Source: Acidobacteriota bacterium
GTDB lineage: Bacteria > Acidobacteriota > Terriglobia > Bryobacterales > UBA6623
DNA length: 64,000 nt
Direction of reading: 5' to 3'
NCBI GenBank assembly: GCA_016125275.1
Contig: WGMB01000003.1
Span: forward strand, 248,001 to 312,000
The translations under genes and the position numbers were made by a program. Below are positions 12,334-21,227 of the stretch, one piece after another. Under the pieces are notes generated by a model. That model saw only the letters and a program-made list of their open reading frames with translations, ran no database searches and was not told the origin of the DNA. Position 1 is the stretch's first letter. The number at the start of each line of letters is the position of its first letter.

Positions 12334-13568
12334 GCCGCGCGCGGCCGCCTGCCCATGAAGGGTTTCTCGAAGAGCGCGAACAGCACGGCCGTCCCCAGCA
12401 GGGTGGCGCAGAAGCAGACCGCATAAAGCGCGGAGGCCTCCCACTCCAGCCCCAAGCGCCCGCCGACCAGGCGGTACGCCGGCCCCAGCAGCCCCTCGAG
12501 AAACATCCAGTGATAGAGGTAGAAGGTGTAGCACATGCCGCCGGCGATCACGACCCAGCGCCGCGTGAAGGCCCACCGGAAGGCTCGTCCGCGCAGAGCG
12601 GCGGCGCAGAACGCCAGCGTCGCCCACGGCAGCAGGAGCTGCAGGCTGCCTCCCAGCCAGCGCTGCGGCAGCCCCCAGCTCGACAGGTCCGGGGCTATCG
12701 CCAGCACGAGGGTCAGCGCCAAAGCCGAGGCCGCCCCGACCAAATCCCAGGCGCCGGGCCGCGCGCTCTCGCCCCGGCGCCACTCCGATAGATGCCAGTC
12801 CGCCAGCAGAAACCCCGCGCCGAAGTACTGTAGAAAGTTCAGCACCGACATGCGCAAGCGGGCGCCCGGATCGGCCTCGAAGTACAGTTGCGAAAGCAGC
12901 CCGCCGGCCACGATCAGCGCCGCCACCCGCAGCCGCCGCGAGCGCCGATCCCTAGGGAACAGCAGCCAGGCCAGCAACGGCATTGCGATGTAGAACTGCG
13001 CCTCGACTTCGAGCGACCAGGCGATCCCCAGCACCCAGCTCGGCGTATCCCAGAGCAGGTTGTGCTGATAGACCGCGCTCGCCGCCCAATGCGGCAAGAA
13101 CACGATCAGCGGCTTGCCCTCGACGAGGACCAGCCGGGCCAACGCGATCGTCAACGCGATGAGGTAAGGAGGCTCCAGACGCCATAGCCTGCGGGCATAG
13201 AAGGCCGCCAAGCCGGGCCGCTTGCCGCCGTCGATCGCCGCCCGCAAGAAGGGCAACGCCAGCACGAAGCCGCTGATCACGAAGAACAACTGCACCCCGA
13301 AGCCGGCGCGGGACGCCAGGTTGACGTAGCCACTCAGCGCGGCGGCCTTGTACCAGTCCTGGGGCAGCTTGAAGTGGACGCCGAAGGGCTGATAGCGCTC
13401 GATGTAGAGGGCGACCAAGTGGTGCCAGAAGACCAAAGCCATCGCAGGCAGCCGCAGGCCGTCGATGGCGGGAATGAAGTTTCCGGAGGTTCGCCGCGCC
13501 AGGCGGCGAGCGAGCCGGTCCGGCCATGATGCGGCCGGGTCGTCGCGCTCCTGTCCGCGCCCGGTCAA
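12312..13568 (-). CDS. Acyltransferase-3 family membrane protein (OafA/YrhL type)
   Basis: 418 residues, about ten membrane helices. The N-terminal FIPAIDGLRLPAMALVFWHH motif carries the family's Asp-Gly-Leu-Arg and catalytic His-His. GVQLFFVISGFVLALPF and YARRLWRLEPPYLIAL follow in the canonical order. Such enzymes O-acylate (often acetylate) lipopolysaccharide, exopolysaccharide or peptidoglycan sugars at the inner membrane. Start is TTG 13568, preceded by GAGAGG at 8-9 bases. The last 22 bases overlap the convergent DMT gene. Acceptor substrate unknown. Confidence 0.88.
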   Translation of the reverse strand: MTGRGQERDDPAASWPDRLARRLARRTSGNFIPAIDGLRLPAMALVFWHHLVALYIERYQPFGVHFKLPQDWYKAAALSGYVNLASRAGFGVQLFFVISGFVLALPFLRAAIDGGKRPGLAAFYARRLWRLEPPYLIALTIALARLVLVEGKPLIVFLPHWAASAVYQHNLLWDTPSWVLGIAWSLEVEAQFYIAMPLLAWLLFPRDRRSRRLRVAALIVAGGLLSQLYFEADPGARLRMSVLNFLQYFGAGFLLADWHLSEWRRGESARPGAWDLVGAASALALTLVLAIAPDLSSWGLPQRWLGGSLQLLLPWATLAFCAAALRGRAFRWAFTRRWVVIAGGMCYTFYLYHWMFLEGLLGPAYRLVGGRLGLEWEASALYAVCFCATLLGTAVLFALFEKPFMGRRPRAAQLVRTT

Positions 13569-13631
13569 GCGCCTATCCTCTCACACCGGCCCGGCACAAC
13601 CGCCCCGGGCCGGAGCCCGGCGCTTCGGCGG

Positions 13632-14294
13632 CTAGAAGAACGCCCGAGCGTACATGTACTCGGGGGCGAAGATGCCCTGGAAGGAGATGGTCGTGGGCTT
13701 ATGGACGATCTCCACCACGTAGATCAGCTCGTTCTCCTGCAACCCCGTCGTCGTATTCGTCAGGGCGGAGGGGGCGTTGTCGGCCCAGGCTTCCACCAAA
13801 TCGAAGTGGTTGAGATGGTCGCCTTCCGAGGCCGCGTTGCCGCTCTTATCCACGAACTGCGTTGCGTTCTGGCCGGACTGCAAGCGCGAGCCCATGCCCG
13901 TGGCCGTCGTGTTGCCGATCTTGTAGCGCTGTGCGATCACGATGCGCCCGTTGTTGTTGCAGTCTCGCTGAGAGTAGCCGCTCGAGCACTTGGCGTCGTC
14001 CGGGACGCGGGTCAGCAGCGTGAAGTAGACCGCGCTCTTGCCGCTGGTGAGTTGCAGGTCCAGCCCCGTGGCCGCGTCGATGATGAACTGCTTGTTCTGG
14101 GTGCTCGAAAAGTCCACGCCGCGGGCGTACATGTTGCCGCCGTTGCGCACCACCTGGCCCAGGGTCAAGTGCCGGTCGATGATCATGCCGACGGCGAAGG
14201 TGCCCACCGACATCAACACCAGGAACGGCAGAGCCAACCCGAACTCCACCACCGACTGGGCTCGTTCGTCGCGAAGAAAACGTCGAAAAACCAT
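13632..14294 (-). CDS. TadE/TadG-like pseudopilin
   Basis: 220 residues. The N-terminus has a short basic leader (VFRRFLRDERAQ) followed by SVVEFGLALPFLVLMSVG, the glutamate-containing hydrophobic helix of TadE-like minor pseudopilins. The remainder is an extracytoplasmic domain with a likely disulfide pair (KCSSGYSQRDC). Tad pseudopilins are processed by a prepilin peptidase and help assemble Flp-type adhesive pili. The second gene of a pair; 10 bases separate it from the upstream TadE gene. No other tad genes (ATPase, TadB/C, secretin) are in this window. Confidence 0.8.
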   Translation of the reverse strand: MVFRRFLRDERAQSVVEFGLALPFLVLMSVGTFAVGMIIDRHLTLGQVVRNGGNMYARGVDFSSTQNKQFIIDAATGLDLQLTSGKSAVYFTLLTRVPDDAKCSSGYSQRDCNNNGRIVIAQRYKIGNTTATGMGSRLQSGQNATQFVDKSGNAASEGDHLNHFDLVEAWADNAPSALTNTTTGLQENELIYVVEIVHKPTTISFQGIFAPEYMYARAFF

Positions 14295-14304
14295 GGCTGA
14301 GCTC

Positions 14305-14835
14305 CTACTGGCAGGCGGTGGGATTGGCGACAGTGCCCCGGTTGGGCGGATTGCCGGGGTAGGGCTCCATCTTGTCCGACGCCGAGACGGTCAGGGAGAA
14401 CGGGAACGGCGCCCCCTGGTTGTCCTTCCGAATCAGGTTCGTGATCGGCGTCAGGTCGTAACAGTTGATGCCCACGCGCACGATGCTGCCGGCCTCGGCG
14501 GTGGACAGCGGGCAGGTCGCACCTGCGCAGTTGGCGTCAAAGAACTCCACGGACACGTGAGCGTCCAGCTCAGCCTGGCTGAGCAGCCCGAAGCTGTTGC
14601 TCTGGATCACGGACTTGATGCGCGAGTCCAGGCCGTTCGGCCCCGGCTCCCCCGTGATTGCCGCGCGCACGGCCTCCCGTACGGCGTGGTGAAAGGTCGC
14701 GCGAAGGAACAGCACCCACGTAAACTCAAACATGCCCACGATCATCGTGAGCAAGAGCAGAAACACCAGCGAGAACTCCACCATGGCGTTCCCGCGGTCT
14801 CCGCCGCCCCTCACCCGAGCCCGGATTTGTCTCAT
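14305..14835 (-). CDS. TadE-like pseudopilin
   Basis: 176 residues from ATG 14835, preceded by GGAAGG; an ATG at 14889 is in frame but lies almost at the predicted transcription start. The leader RQIRARVRGGGDRGNA is followed by MVEFSLVFLLLLTMIVGMFEF, the classic TadE helix with its Glu. The exposed part contains NCAGATC and a further Cys pair. It forms an operon with the second TadE-like gene and is divergent from the amidase-actin pair. Predicted role: minor subunit of a Tad/Flp pilus whose main locus is elsewhere. Confidence 0.85.
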   Translation of the reverse strand: MRQIRARVRGGGDRGNAMVEFSLVFLLLLTMIVGMFEFTWVLFLRATFHHAVREAVRAAITGEPGPNGLDSRIKSVIQSNSFGLLSQAELDAHVSVEFFDANCAGATCPLSTAEAGSIVRVGINCYDLTPITNLIRKDNQGAPFPFSLTVSASDKMEPYPGNPPNRGTVANPTACQ

Positions 14836-14895
14836 CGCCTCACCTTCCCGGACGTCCGACGCATTTACCCGTAGAACATCCAGTACCATACGACT

Positions 14896-14925
14896 ACTTT
14901 AGGAGCGGCCGAAACGAACGCACAA
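14896..14925 (-). promoter_or_regulatory. Candidate promoter of the tadE pair
   Basis: On the minus strand TTGTGC (14925-14920) and TAAAGT (14901-14896) are separated by 18 bases. Transcription would begin near 14889, giving about 54 bases of leader before the preferred start codon at 14835. Confidence 0.4.
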
Positions 14926-15065
14926 TACAACGAGGGTCGTAGGACGAACGCCTTGGAACCCTAGCCGGTCCTAGGACTTTCGTGACTCTCGGAGGGCCCC
15001 GGCCCCGCCGCTTCGTTGTTCCTTCATATCGACCAATTCCAACGGTTTCGGCAGAGCGAGCAAAA

Positions 15066-15073
15066 GCTACAAT
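15066..15073 (+). promoter_or_regulatory. GCTACAAT, candidate -10 of the amidase-actin operon
   Basis: Octamer identical to those at 7644 and 40313, 26 bases before the ATG at 15100. TTTCGG at 15046 is a poor -35 at 16-base spacing. Confidence 0.35.
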
Positions 15074-15099
15074 GGCGGGGCGGCCGCCGCTTCTCGGGC

Positions 15100-16473
15100 A
15101 TGAACATTCGCGACGAGTCCGGTTCGATCGCCTGGCCGGGACAGGAGTTCCAGCGCACGGTCGCCTCCTTGGCGCGCCGGCTGGAATCCCCTGTGGAGCG
15201 CCTGGCTTTTTCTCGGCGCGCGCTGGCGGAGTATCAAAGGACACCTTCACTGTTGCGAGCCAGCCCGCTGGCGCGTTTTAGCGAAGTCGTGCCAGCGCTC
15301 GAAGCGCTGGCGTCGTGCCGCCGCCACAAGTTGCGTTGGAACGAGCGCGCGCTGCTGCTGGGCTGGCGGCTATGGCGCTTTGTGCCGGCGGCGCCGCTGC
15401 ATCCCCGGCGGGCGGCCTGGGTCGCCGGGGCCCTGCTGGCCGTCAGCGCGGTGGCGCTGGCCCCCAGCTTGAGCCCCCCGGAAGCCGAATCGCCCGCCCC
15501 GGCGCCTGCGGCAGCCAAGCCGGCTCGGCTGCCGGGCGCGGCGGAGTTTCCCCTGGAAGTTTGGCTGGTCGAGACGCAGCAGGAGATGGAGCTCTACAGC
15601 AACGGCCTGCAAGTCAGCAATGAGTTCCTGGTGCACGGCGATCCGCGCAGCTATGTCGTGCTGCCCGCCGGCGCCGGCTCGGACTGGTCCGCGGCGCTCG
15701 AAAAGCCCGACGTGCGCTCCCGGCCGGCCGGCATCGTCTTCCACACCACCGTCAGCGAGGTCAGCCCGCCGCTCGAGCGGGAGCAGAACCAGCTCATCCG
15801 CTACCGGGGGCGCCAACTGTTGCGCTACCTGGCCCGTGAGAAGCTCTATCACTTTGTGATCGACCGCTTCGGACGGGTCTACCGTCTGCTGCCCGAGAGC
15901 GAGGTCGCCTACCACGCGGGGTTCTCGGTGTGGGAACACGCCGGCGAGCAGTACTTCAATCTCAACGACAGCTTTCTGGGCGTCGCCTTCGAGACCCGCC
16001 CTGAAGCCCTCGACTCCGAGACCGGCCCCGAGGCCGCCGTGACGCCCGCCCAAGTCGCCGCCGCCGCTCAACTCACCCGCATGCTGCGCGATACGCTCAG
16101 CATTCCTGAGGGAAATTGCGTCACCCACGAGATGATTTCCCTCAATCCCAACAACCACTTGATCGGTTACCATACCGACTGGGCCGGGCTGTTCCCGTTC
16201 GAACAGATAGGACTCCCGGCGCAGTACGAAACGCCGCTGCCGAGCGTGGCGCACTGGGGATTCCGCTTCGACGACGACTTCGTAGCCGTTCTCGGAGGGC
16301 GGCCCTTCCCGGGAATGACCCGGGCCGAGCGCCGGTTTCGCGAGGAAGCCTACGCCCGCGGCTTGGACGAGGCGGAGCTGAGGCGGCGGCGGGCCGCCGA
16401 GTACCGCCGGATCACGGACGCGCTGGGCCGCTTGCGCCGCGACGTCCGCCCGGACGGCGCGCGCGGCCATTGA
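15100..16473 (+). CDS. Membrane-anchored N-acetylmuramoyl-L-alanine amidase (Amidase_2)
   Basis: 457 residues from ATG 15100. Residues 1-104 are hydrophilic, Arg-rich and lack a signal peptide. One membrane helix follows (about 105-124, AAWVAGALLAVSAVALAPSL) after HPRR, predicting N-in/C-out topology. A Pro/Ala linker leads to an Amidase_2/PGRP domain: GIVFHTT (His215), YHFVIDRFGRVYRL, YHAG (His272), THEMISLNPN (His343) and GYHTDW (His358), giving the zinc ligands and substrate groove. It should cut the amide between MurNAc and the stem peptide in the periplasm. The cytosolic domain of about 100 residues is unusual for this family. A gene for a bacterial actin follows after 56 bases in the same orientation. 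Confidence 0.85.
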   Translation: MNIRDESGSIAWPGQEFQRTVASLARRLESPVERLAFSRRALAEYQRTPSLLRASPLARFSEVVPALEALASCRRHKLRWNERALLLGWRLWRFVPAAPLHPRRAAWVAGALLAVSAVALAPSLSPPEAESPAPAPAAAKPARLPGAAEFPLEVWLVETQQEMELYSNGLQVSNEFLVHGDPRSYVVLPAGAGSDWSAALEKPDVRSRPAGIVFHTTVSEVSPPLEREQNQLIRYRGRQLLRYLAREKLYHFVIDRFGRVYRLLPESEVAYHAGFSVWEHAGEQYFNLNDSFLGVAFETRPEALDSETGPEAAVTPAQVAAAAQLTRMLRDTLSIPEGNCVTHEMISLNPNNHLIGYHTDWAGLFPFEQIGLPAQYETPLPSVAHWGFRFDDDFVAVLGGRPFPGMTRAERRFREEAYARGLDEAELRRRRAAEYRRITDALGRLRRDVRPDGARGH

Positions 16474-16529
16474 GGACAGACAAGGCGCCGCCAGAGCGCC
16501 CGGAGCCAAACAAGAAGAGGGAACAAGGT

Positions 16530-17516
16530 ATGTCGAAAGCAAAAGGTTTGGATCTCGGAACGAGCCGCATCGTCCTGGCCACGCCCAACGACGATGAGAG
16601 CTTCTCGTACTCGGCGCAGCTCAACGCCTTCGTGGCGCTGCCCTACTCCAAGGTCACCGAGCGCGCACTGCAAAAGAAAGGCGTCCCCCACGCCGTGGAG
16701 GGCAAGGAGATCATCGCCTACGGCGACCGCGCCGCCGAGTTCGCCAACCTGCTGCAAGGCGACACCCGCCGCCCCATGCAGACCGGTCTGCTCAACCCGC
16801 AGGAGCCCAAGAGCCTCGAGATGATCGAGCTCGCGCTCAAGCGCATGGTCGGTCCCGCCGACAAGGGCGACAAGATCTGCTTCTCCACGCCGGCCGCCCC
16901 GCCGACCAATGAGAACGACCTGATCTACCACGAGCGCACCGTGCGGCAGATGCTCGAGAAGCTGGGCTACCAAGTCAGGAGCCTCAACGAAGGGCTGGCG
17001 GTGGTCTACGCCGAGCTCGAGGACGACAACTTCACCGGCATCGGCGTCAGCTTCGGCGGCGGCATGTGCAACGTCTGCGTCTCCTACATGGGCATGCCGG
17101 CGATCAGCTTCTCCACCGTGCGGGCCGGCGACTATATCGACCGCAGCGCCTCCTCGGTCAGCGGCGAGACGCCGGCGACGGTGCGACTGCACAAGGAGAC
17201 CGGCTTCGCGCTCAACGGCCTCTCGCCCAACAGCGTGGAGCAGGCCCTGTCGGTCTACTACAACGACGTGATCGAGACCGTGGTCAACGGCCTAGCGACG
17301 GCGCTGGCCAGCCGCGGCAAGCTGCCCAAGCTCGAACGGCCGGCGACGGTCGTGCTGGCCGGCGGCACGGCGCTGGCGGGCAGCTTCCGCAACGAGCTCG
17401 ACAAGGCTCTGCGCAAGCACTCCTACCCCATCGACCTGGGCGAGGTCCGGCTGGCCTCCGATCCGCTCAACACGACGGCAAAAGGCGCCCTGATGGCCGC
17501 CATGCTGGATATGTAG
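16530..17516 (+). CDS. Divergent bacterial actin-like ATPase (MreB/MamK/ParM superfamily)
   Basis: 328 residues from ATG 16530. The actin-fold signatures are in order: phosphate-1 loop GLDLGTSRIVLA (6-17), connect region SLNEGLAVVYAEL (151-163, Glu154 in the place of the catalytic Glu), phosphate-2 loop GVSFGGGMCNVCVS (172-185), adenosine loop VVLAGGTALAGSF (274-286), and the closing helix region TTAKGALMAA. The phosphate-2 loop has Ser174 where MreB-type proteins have the Asp of DIGGGT. It lacks the N-terminal amphipathic helix and overall identity of true MreB and has no Hsp70 C-terminal domain. Probably cotranscribed with the amidase. A filament-forming role in positioning cell-wall hydrolysis is inference. 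Confidence 0.72.
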   Translation: MSKAKGLDLGTSRIVLATPNDDESFSYSAQLNAFVALPYSKVTERALQKKGVPHAVEGKEIIAYGDRAAEFANLLQGDTRRPMQTGLLNPQEPKSLEMIELALKRMVGPADKGDKICFSTPAAPPTNENDLIYHERTVRQMLEKLGYQVRSLNEGLAVVYAELEDDNFTGIGVSFGGGMCNVCVSYMGMPAISFSTVRAGDYIDRSASSVSGETPATVRLHKETGFALNGLSPNSVEQALSVYYNDVIETVVNGLATALASRGKLPKLERPATVVLAGGTALAGSFRNELDKALRKHSYPIDLGEVRLASDPLNTTAKGALMAAMLDM

Positions 17517-17535
17517 GCTGACTCTCCGCCGGGTG

Positions 17536-17556
17536 GGCCGGACGGAATGTCCGGCC
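17536..17556. terminator. GGCCGGAC/GTCCGGCC hairpin between convergent genes
   Basis: A perfect 8-bp stem with loop GGAAT lies in the 48-base gap between the stops of the actin (17516) and Nudix (17565) genes, so it could end both transcripts. No T-run follows. The arms are identical to those of the hairpin after gltB. Confidence 0.55.
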
Positions 17557-17564
17557 TACAGCGG

Positions 17565-17951
17565 CTACGGTCCCGATGCCAGGCGCCGGTTGAAGGCGAT
17601 GTCGCCTTCCAGAAACGGCAACTCGGTCAGCCCCTGCGGCGTCTCCCAGCGGGCCTCGGCGAACTGCTGGTAGTCGGGCTGGCCCTGCCAACTCGCCACG
17701 CGCAGAAAGATCAGCAGGATCGGCTTGCGGCCCGGGTAGGCGAACTCGTAGCGCTCCAGCTCGTCGCCGATCGAGGCTTCGATCGAGAGCTCCTCGCGCA
17801 GCTCGCGCCGCAACGCCTCGGCGGGGTTTTCGCCCGCTTCGAGCTTGCCGCCGGGGAACTCCCACAGCCCGGCGTGGTCCTGGTCCGCCCGGCGGCGACA
17901 GGCCAGGATCTTCCCATCCTTTTCGAGAATTCCGGCGACAACGGTGGTCAT
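17565..17951 (-). CDS. MutT-like Nudix hydrolase
   Basis: 128 residues. The Nudix box GGKLEAGENPAEALRRELREEL is complete, including the REUxEE metal-binding glutamates, and is preceded by GLWEFP as in MutT. Such short enzymes hydrolyse 8-oxo-dGTP or other nucleoside diphosphate derivatives, keeping oxidised guanine out of DNA. The N-terminus VVAGILEKDGKILACRRR matches MutT well, so an 8-oxo-dGTP diphosphatase role is likely but specificity is not proven. Starts 17 bases from the divergent DegT-like gene. Confidence 0.88.
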   Translation of the reverse strand: MTTVVAGILEKDGKILACRRRADQDHAGLWEFPGGKLEAGENPAEALRRELREELSIEASIGDELERYEFAYPGRKPILLIFLRVASWQGQPDYQQFAEARWETPQGLTELPFLEGDIAFNRRLASGP

Positions 17952-17968
17952 GAACCCGCGATGCTATC

Positions 17969-19288
17969 ATGCTCGCCATGTGGAGCCGTCGCCTCTTCGT
18001 GGGAGCCGCAGCCGCTTTGGCCGCCGGTCCCGTCCACGCCGCCAAGACCGGATCGGACAAGCCGGCCGTGCTGGGCGGCAAGCCCGTCCGCACCGAGTCG
18101 TTCCCGTCTTGGCCGCTGGTCGAGAAGAACGACGAGAAGCTGCTGCTGGAGACCCTGCGCTCGCGGCTGTGGAACCGCCGCAACGGGCGGAACACCGAAA
18201 GCTTCGAGAAGGCCTGGGCGACCAAGATCGGCGCCGGCCACGCCGTGGCGACCAACGGCGGCACCACCGCGCTCTACGCCGGGCTCGCGGCGCTCGACAT
18301 CGGCCCCAAGGACGAGGTGATCGTCCCGCCCTACACCTTCATCGCCACCGTCAACGCCGTGCTGCAGCATCACGCGCTGCCGGTGTTCGTGGATACGGAC
18401 TTCCAGACGCACCAGATCGATCCGTCGAAGATCGAGGCGGCCATCACCAAGAACACGCGGGTGATTCTGCCGGTGCACATCGCCGGATCGGCCGCGGACA
18501 TGGACGCCATTCTGGCCATCGGCAAGAAGCACGGCATCCCGGTGCTCGAGGACGCCTGCCAGGCGCACCTGGGCGAGTGGCGCGGCCGCAAGCTCGGCAC
18601 GCTCGGCGCCGCCGGCTGCTTCAGCTTCCAAGCCTCCAAGAACCTCAACTGCGGCGAGGGCGGCTGCCTGGTCACCAACGACCGCGACTTGGCCGTGCGC
18701 GCCTCGGCCTTCCAGAACAACGGCAACCCGCTGCACGGCGACGGCAAGAACCGCGGCTACGGCTCCAACCTGCGGATGACCGAGTTCCAGGCCTCTGTGC
18801 TCCATGCGCAAATGGAGCGGCTGGACGAGCAAGCCGCGCGGCGCTCCGCCAACGCGGCCTATCTGGACGGCCTGCTGGCGGACGTGGCCGGCGTCACGCC
18901 CGCCCGGCGCTACGAGGGCTGCACCCGCAGCGCCTACCACCTCTATATGCTGCGCTACGAGCCCGAGGCGTTCGGCGGCATGTCCAAGGCCCGCTTCATG
19001 GAAGCCGTCAAGGCCGAGGGAATCCCGCTCTCGGGCGGCTATCACCCGCTCAACCACGACGACTTCCTCGAAAAGGCCTTCCAGACCCGGGCGTTTCGCG
19101 CCGTCTACTCGAGCGGCGAGATGGCAAAGTGGCGCGAGCGCAACGTGACCCCCGTCAACGACCGGCTGTGCGGCGAGGCCTTCTGGTTCGGCCAGACCAC
19201 TCTGCTGGGCGAGCGCTCGGACATGGAGCAGATCGCGGAAGCCTTCCACAAGATCCACCGCTTCGCCGGAGAGATCGGCCGCGGCTGA
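17969..19288 (+). CDS. DegT/DnrJ/EryC1/StrS-family PLP protein with Tat signal
   Basis: 439 residues; ATG at 17969 (a second in-frame ATG at 17978). The N-terminus SRRLFVGAAAALAAGPVHA fits a twin-arginine signal with a cleavage site after VHA. The body is a sugar-aminotransferase fold: NGGTTALYAGL, PPYTFIATVNAVL, VLEDACQAHLGE, and the PLP lysine in FSFQASKNLNCGEGG. Cytosolic members transfer amino groups to keto-sugars. Tat export would allow the cofactor-loaded protein to reach the periplasm, which is odd for an enzyme needing glutamate as donor. TATCAT at 17964 may be its -10. Divergent from the Nudix gene and in front of the moxR-bat operon, but separated by 77 bases. Confidence 0.85.
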   Translation: MLAMWSRRLFVGAAAALAAGPVHAAKTGSDKPAVLGGKPVRTESFPSWPLVEKNDEKLLLETLRSRLWNRRNGRNTESFEKAWATKIGAGHAVATNGGTTALYAGLAALDIGPKDEVIVPPYTFIATVNAVLQHHALPVFVDTDFQTHQIDPSKIEAAITKNTRVILPVHIAGSAADMDAILAIGKKHGIPVLEDACQAHLGEWRGRKLGTLGAAGCFSFQASKNLNCGEGGCLVTNDRDLAVRASAFQNNGNPLHGDGKNRGYGSNLRMTEFQASVLHAQMERLDEQAARRSANAAYLDGLLADVAGVTPARRYEGCTRSAYHLYMLRYEPEAFGGMSKARFMEAVKAEGIPLSGGYHPLNHDDFLEKAFQTRAFRAVYSSGEMAKWRERNVTPVNDRLCGEAFWFGQTTLLGERSDMEQIAEAFHKIHRFAGEIGRG

Positions 19289-19365
19289 TCGCCCCGGCTC
19301 AGGTCTTCTCCGGGCTGCGAGCGGGACGGCCGAGGACGTACCCTAAGAAGTCGGGGGATCGCCAG

Positions 19366-20351
<986 letters not shown>

Positions 20352-20355
<4 letters not shown>

Positions 20356-21227
20356 TCTCCAAGGAGCTCGCCAAAAAGATCCGGCTGCTCGAAATCACGA
20401 CCAACCGGGCGGTCAACGACGTTCTGGCGGGCGAGTACCATTCCGTCTTCAAGGGTCGCGGCATGGAGTTCGACGAGGTGCGCGAGTACGCGCCCGGCGA
20501 CGACGTGCGGACGATCGACTGGAACGTCACGGCGCGACTGGGCAAGCCCTTCGTCAAGCGCTTCGTGGAAGAGCGCGAGCTGACGGTGATGTTCATCGTG
20601 GACCTGTCGGCCTCGGGGTCGTTCGGCAGCCGCGGCCAGCTCAAGAACGAGGTGGCCGCCGAGCTCTGCGCCCTGCTGGCGTTCTCCGCCATCAAGAACA
20701 ACGACAAGGTCGGCCTGCTGGCCTTTACCGACCGCATCGAGAAGTTCATCCCGCCCAAGAAGGGCTCCTCGCACGTCCTGCGCCTGGTGCGCGAGCTGCT
20801 GAACTTCTCGCCGCAAGGCCGCGGCACGGATCTGGCGCAGGCGCTCGAATACGTGGGGAGGGTGGTGCGGCGACGCGCCATCGTCTTCTTGGTCTCGGAT
20901 TTCCTGGCGCCGGACTACGTCAAGCCCCTGCGGCTGGTGGCGCGCCGTCATGACCTGGTCGCCGTGTCCGTCTCCGATCCGCGCGAGAAAGCTTTGCCCA
21001 ACGTCGGCCTGATCGCCCTCGAAGACGCCGAAACAGGCCAGACCGTGATCTTCGACTCCGGCAGCAACGCCGCCCGCAAGGCCTACGCCGGCTTGGCGCG
21101 CAAGCGCGACGAAGAGCGCCAGGCGCTGTTCCGCAAGGTCGGCGTGGACGAGGTGCGCGTGAACGTGGGCGAAGACTACGTGCGCGATCTGATGCTGTTC
21201 TTCCGCCGGAGGGAGCAGCGCCTGTGA
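20352..21227 (+). CDS. DUF58 protein (VWA-like, MoxR partner)
   Basis: 291 residues, ATG at 20352 overlapping the moxR stop. The DUF58 signature GRGMEFDEVREYAPGDDVR and IDWNVTARLGKPFVKRFVEE is intact. A VWA-like region follows with MFIVDLSASGSFGS (metal-site DxSxS) and VFLVSDFLAPDY. No membrane segment, so cytosolic. Always found beside MoxR in Bat-type operons and presumed to be the ATPase's substrate or adaptor. Confidence 0.92.

Noticed and set aside
14894-15250. 118-codon minus-strand ORF upstream of the tadE pair
   Set aside because: Overlaps the amidase 5' end and the tadE promoter region and has no domain or start signal.
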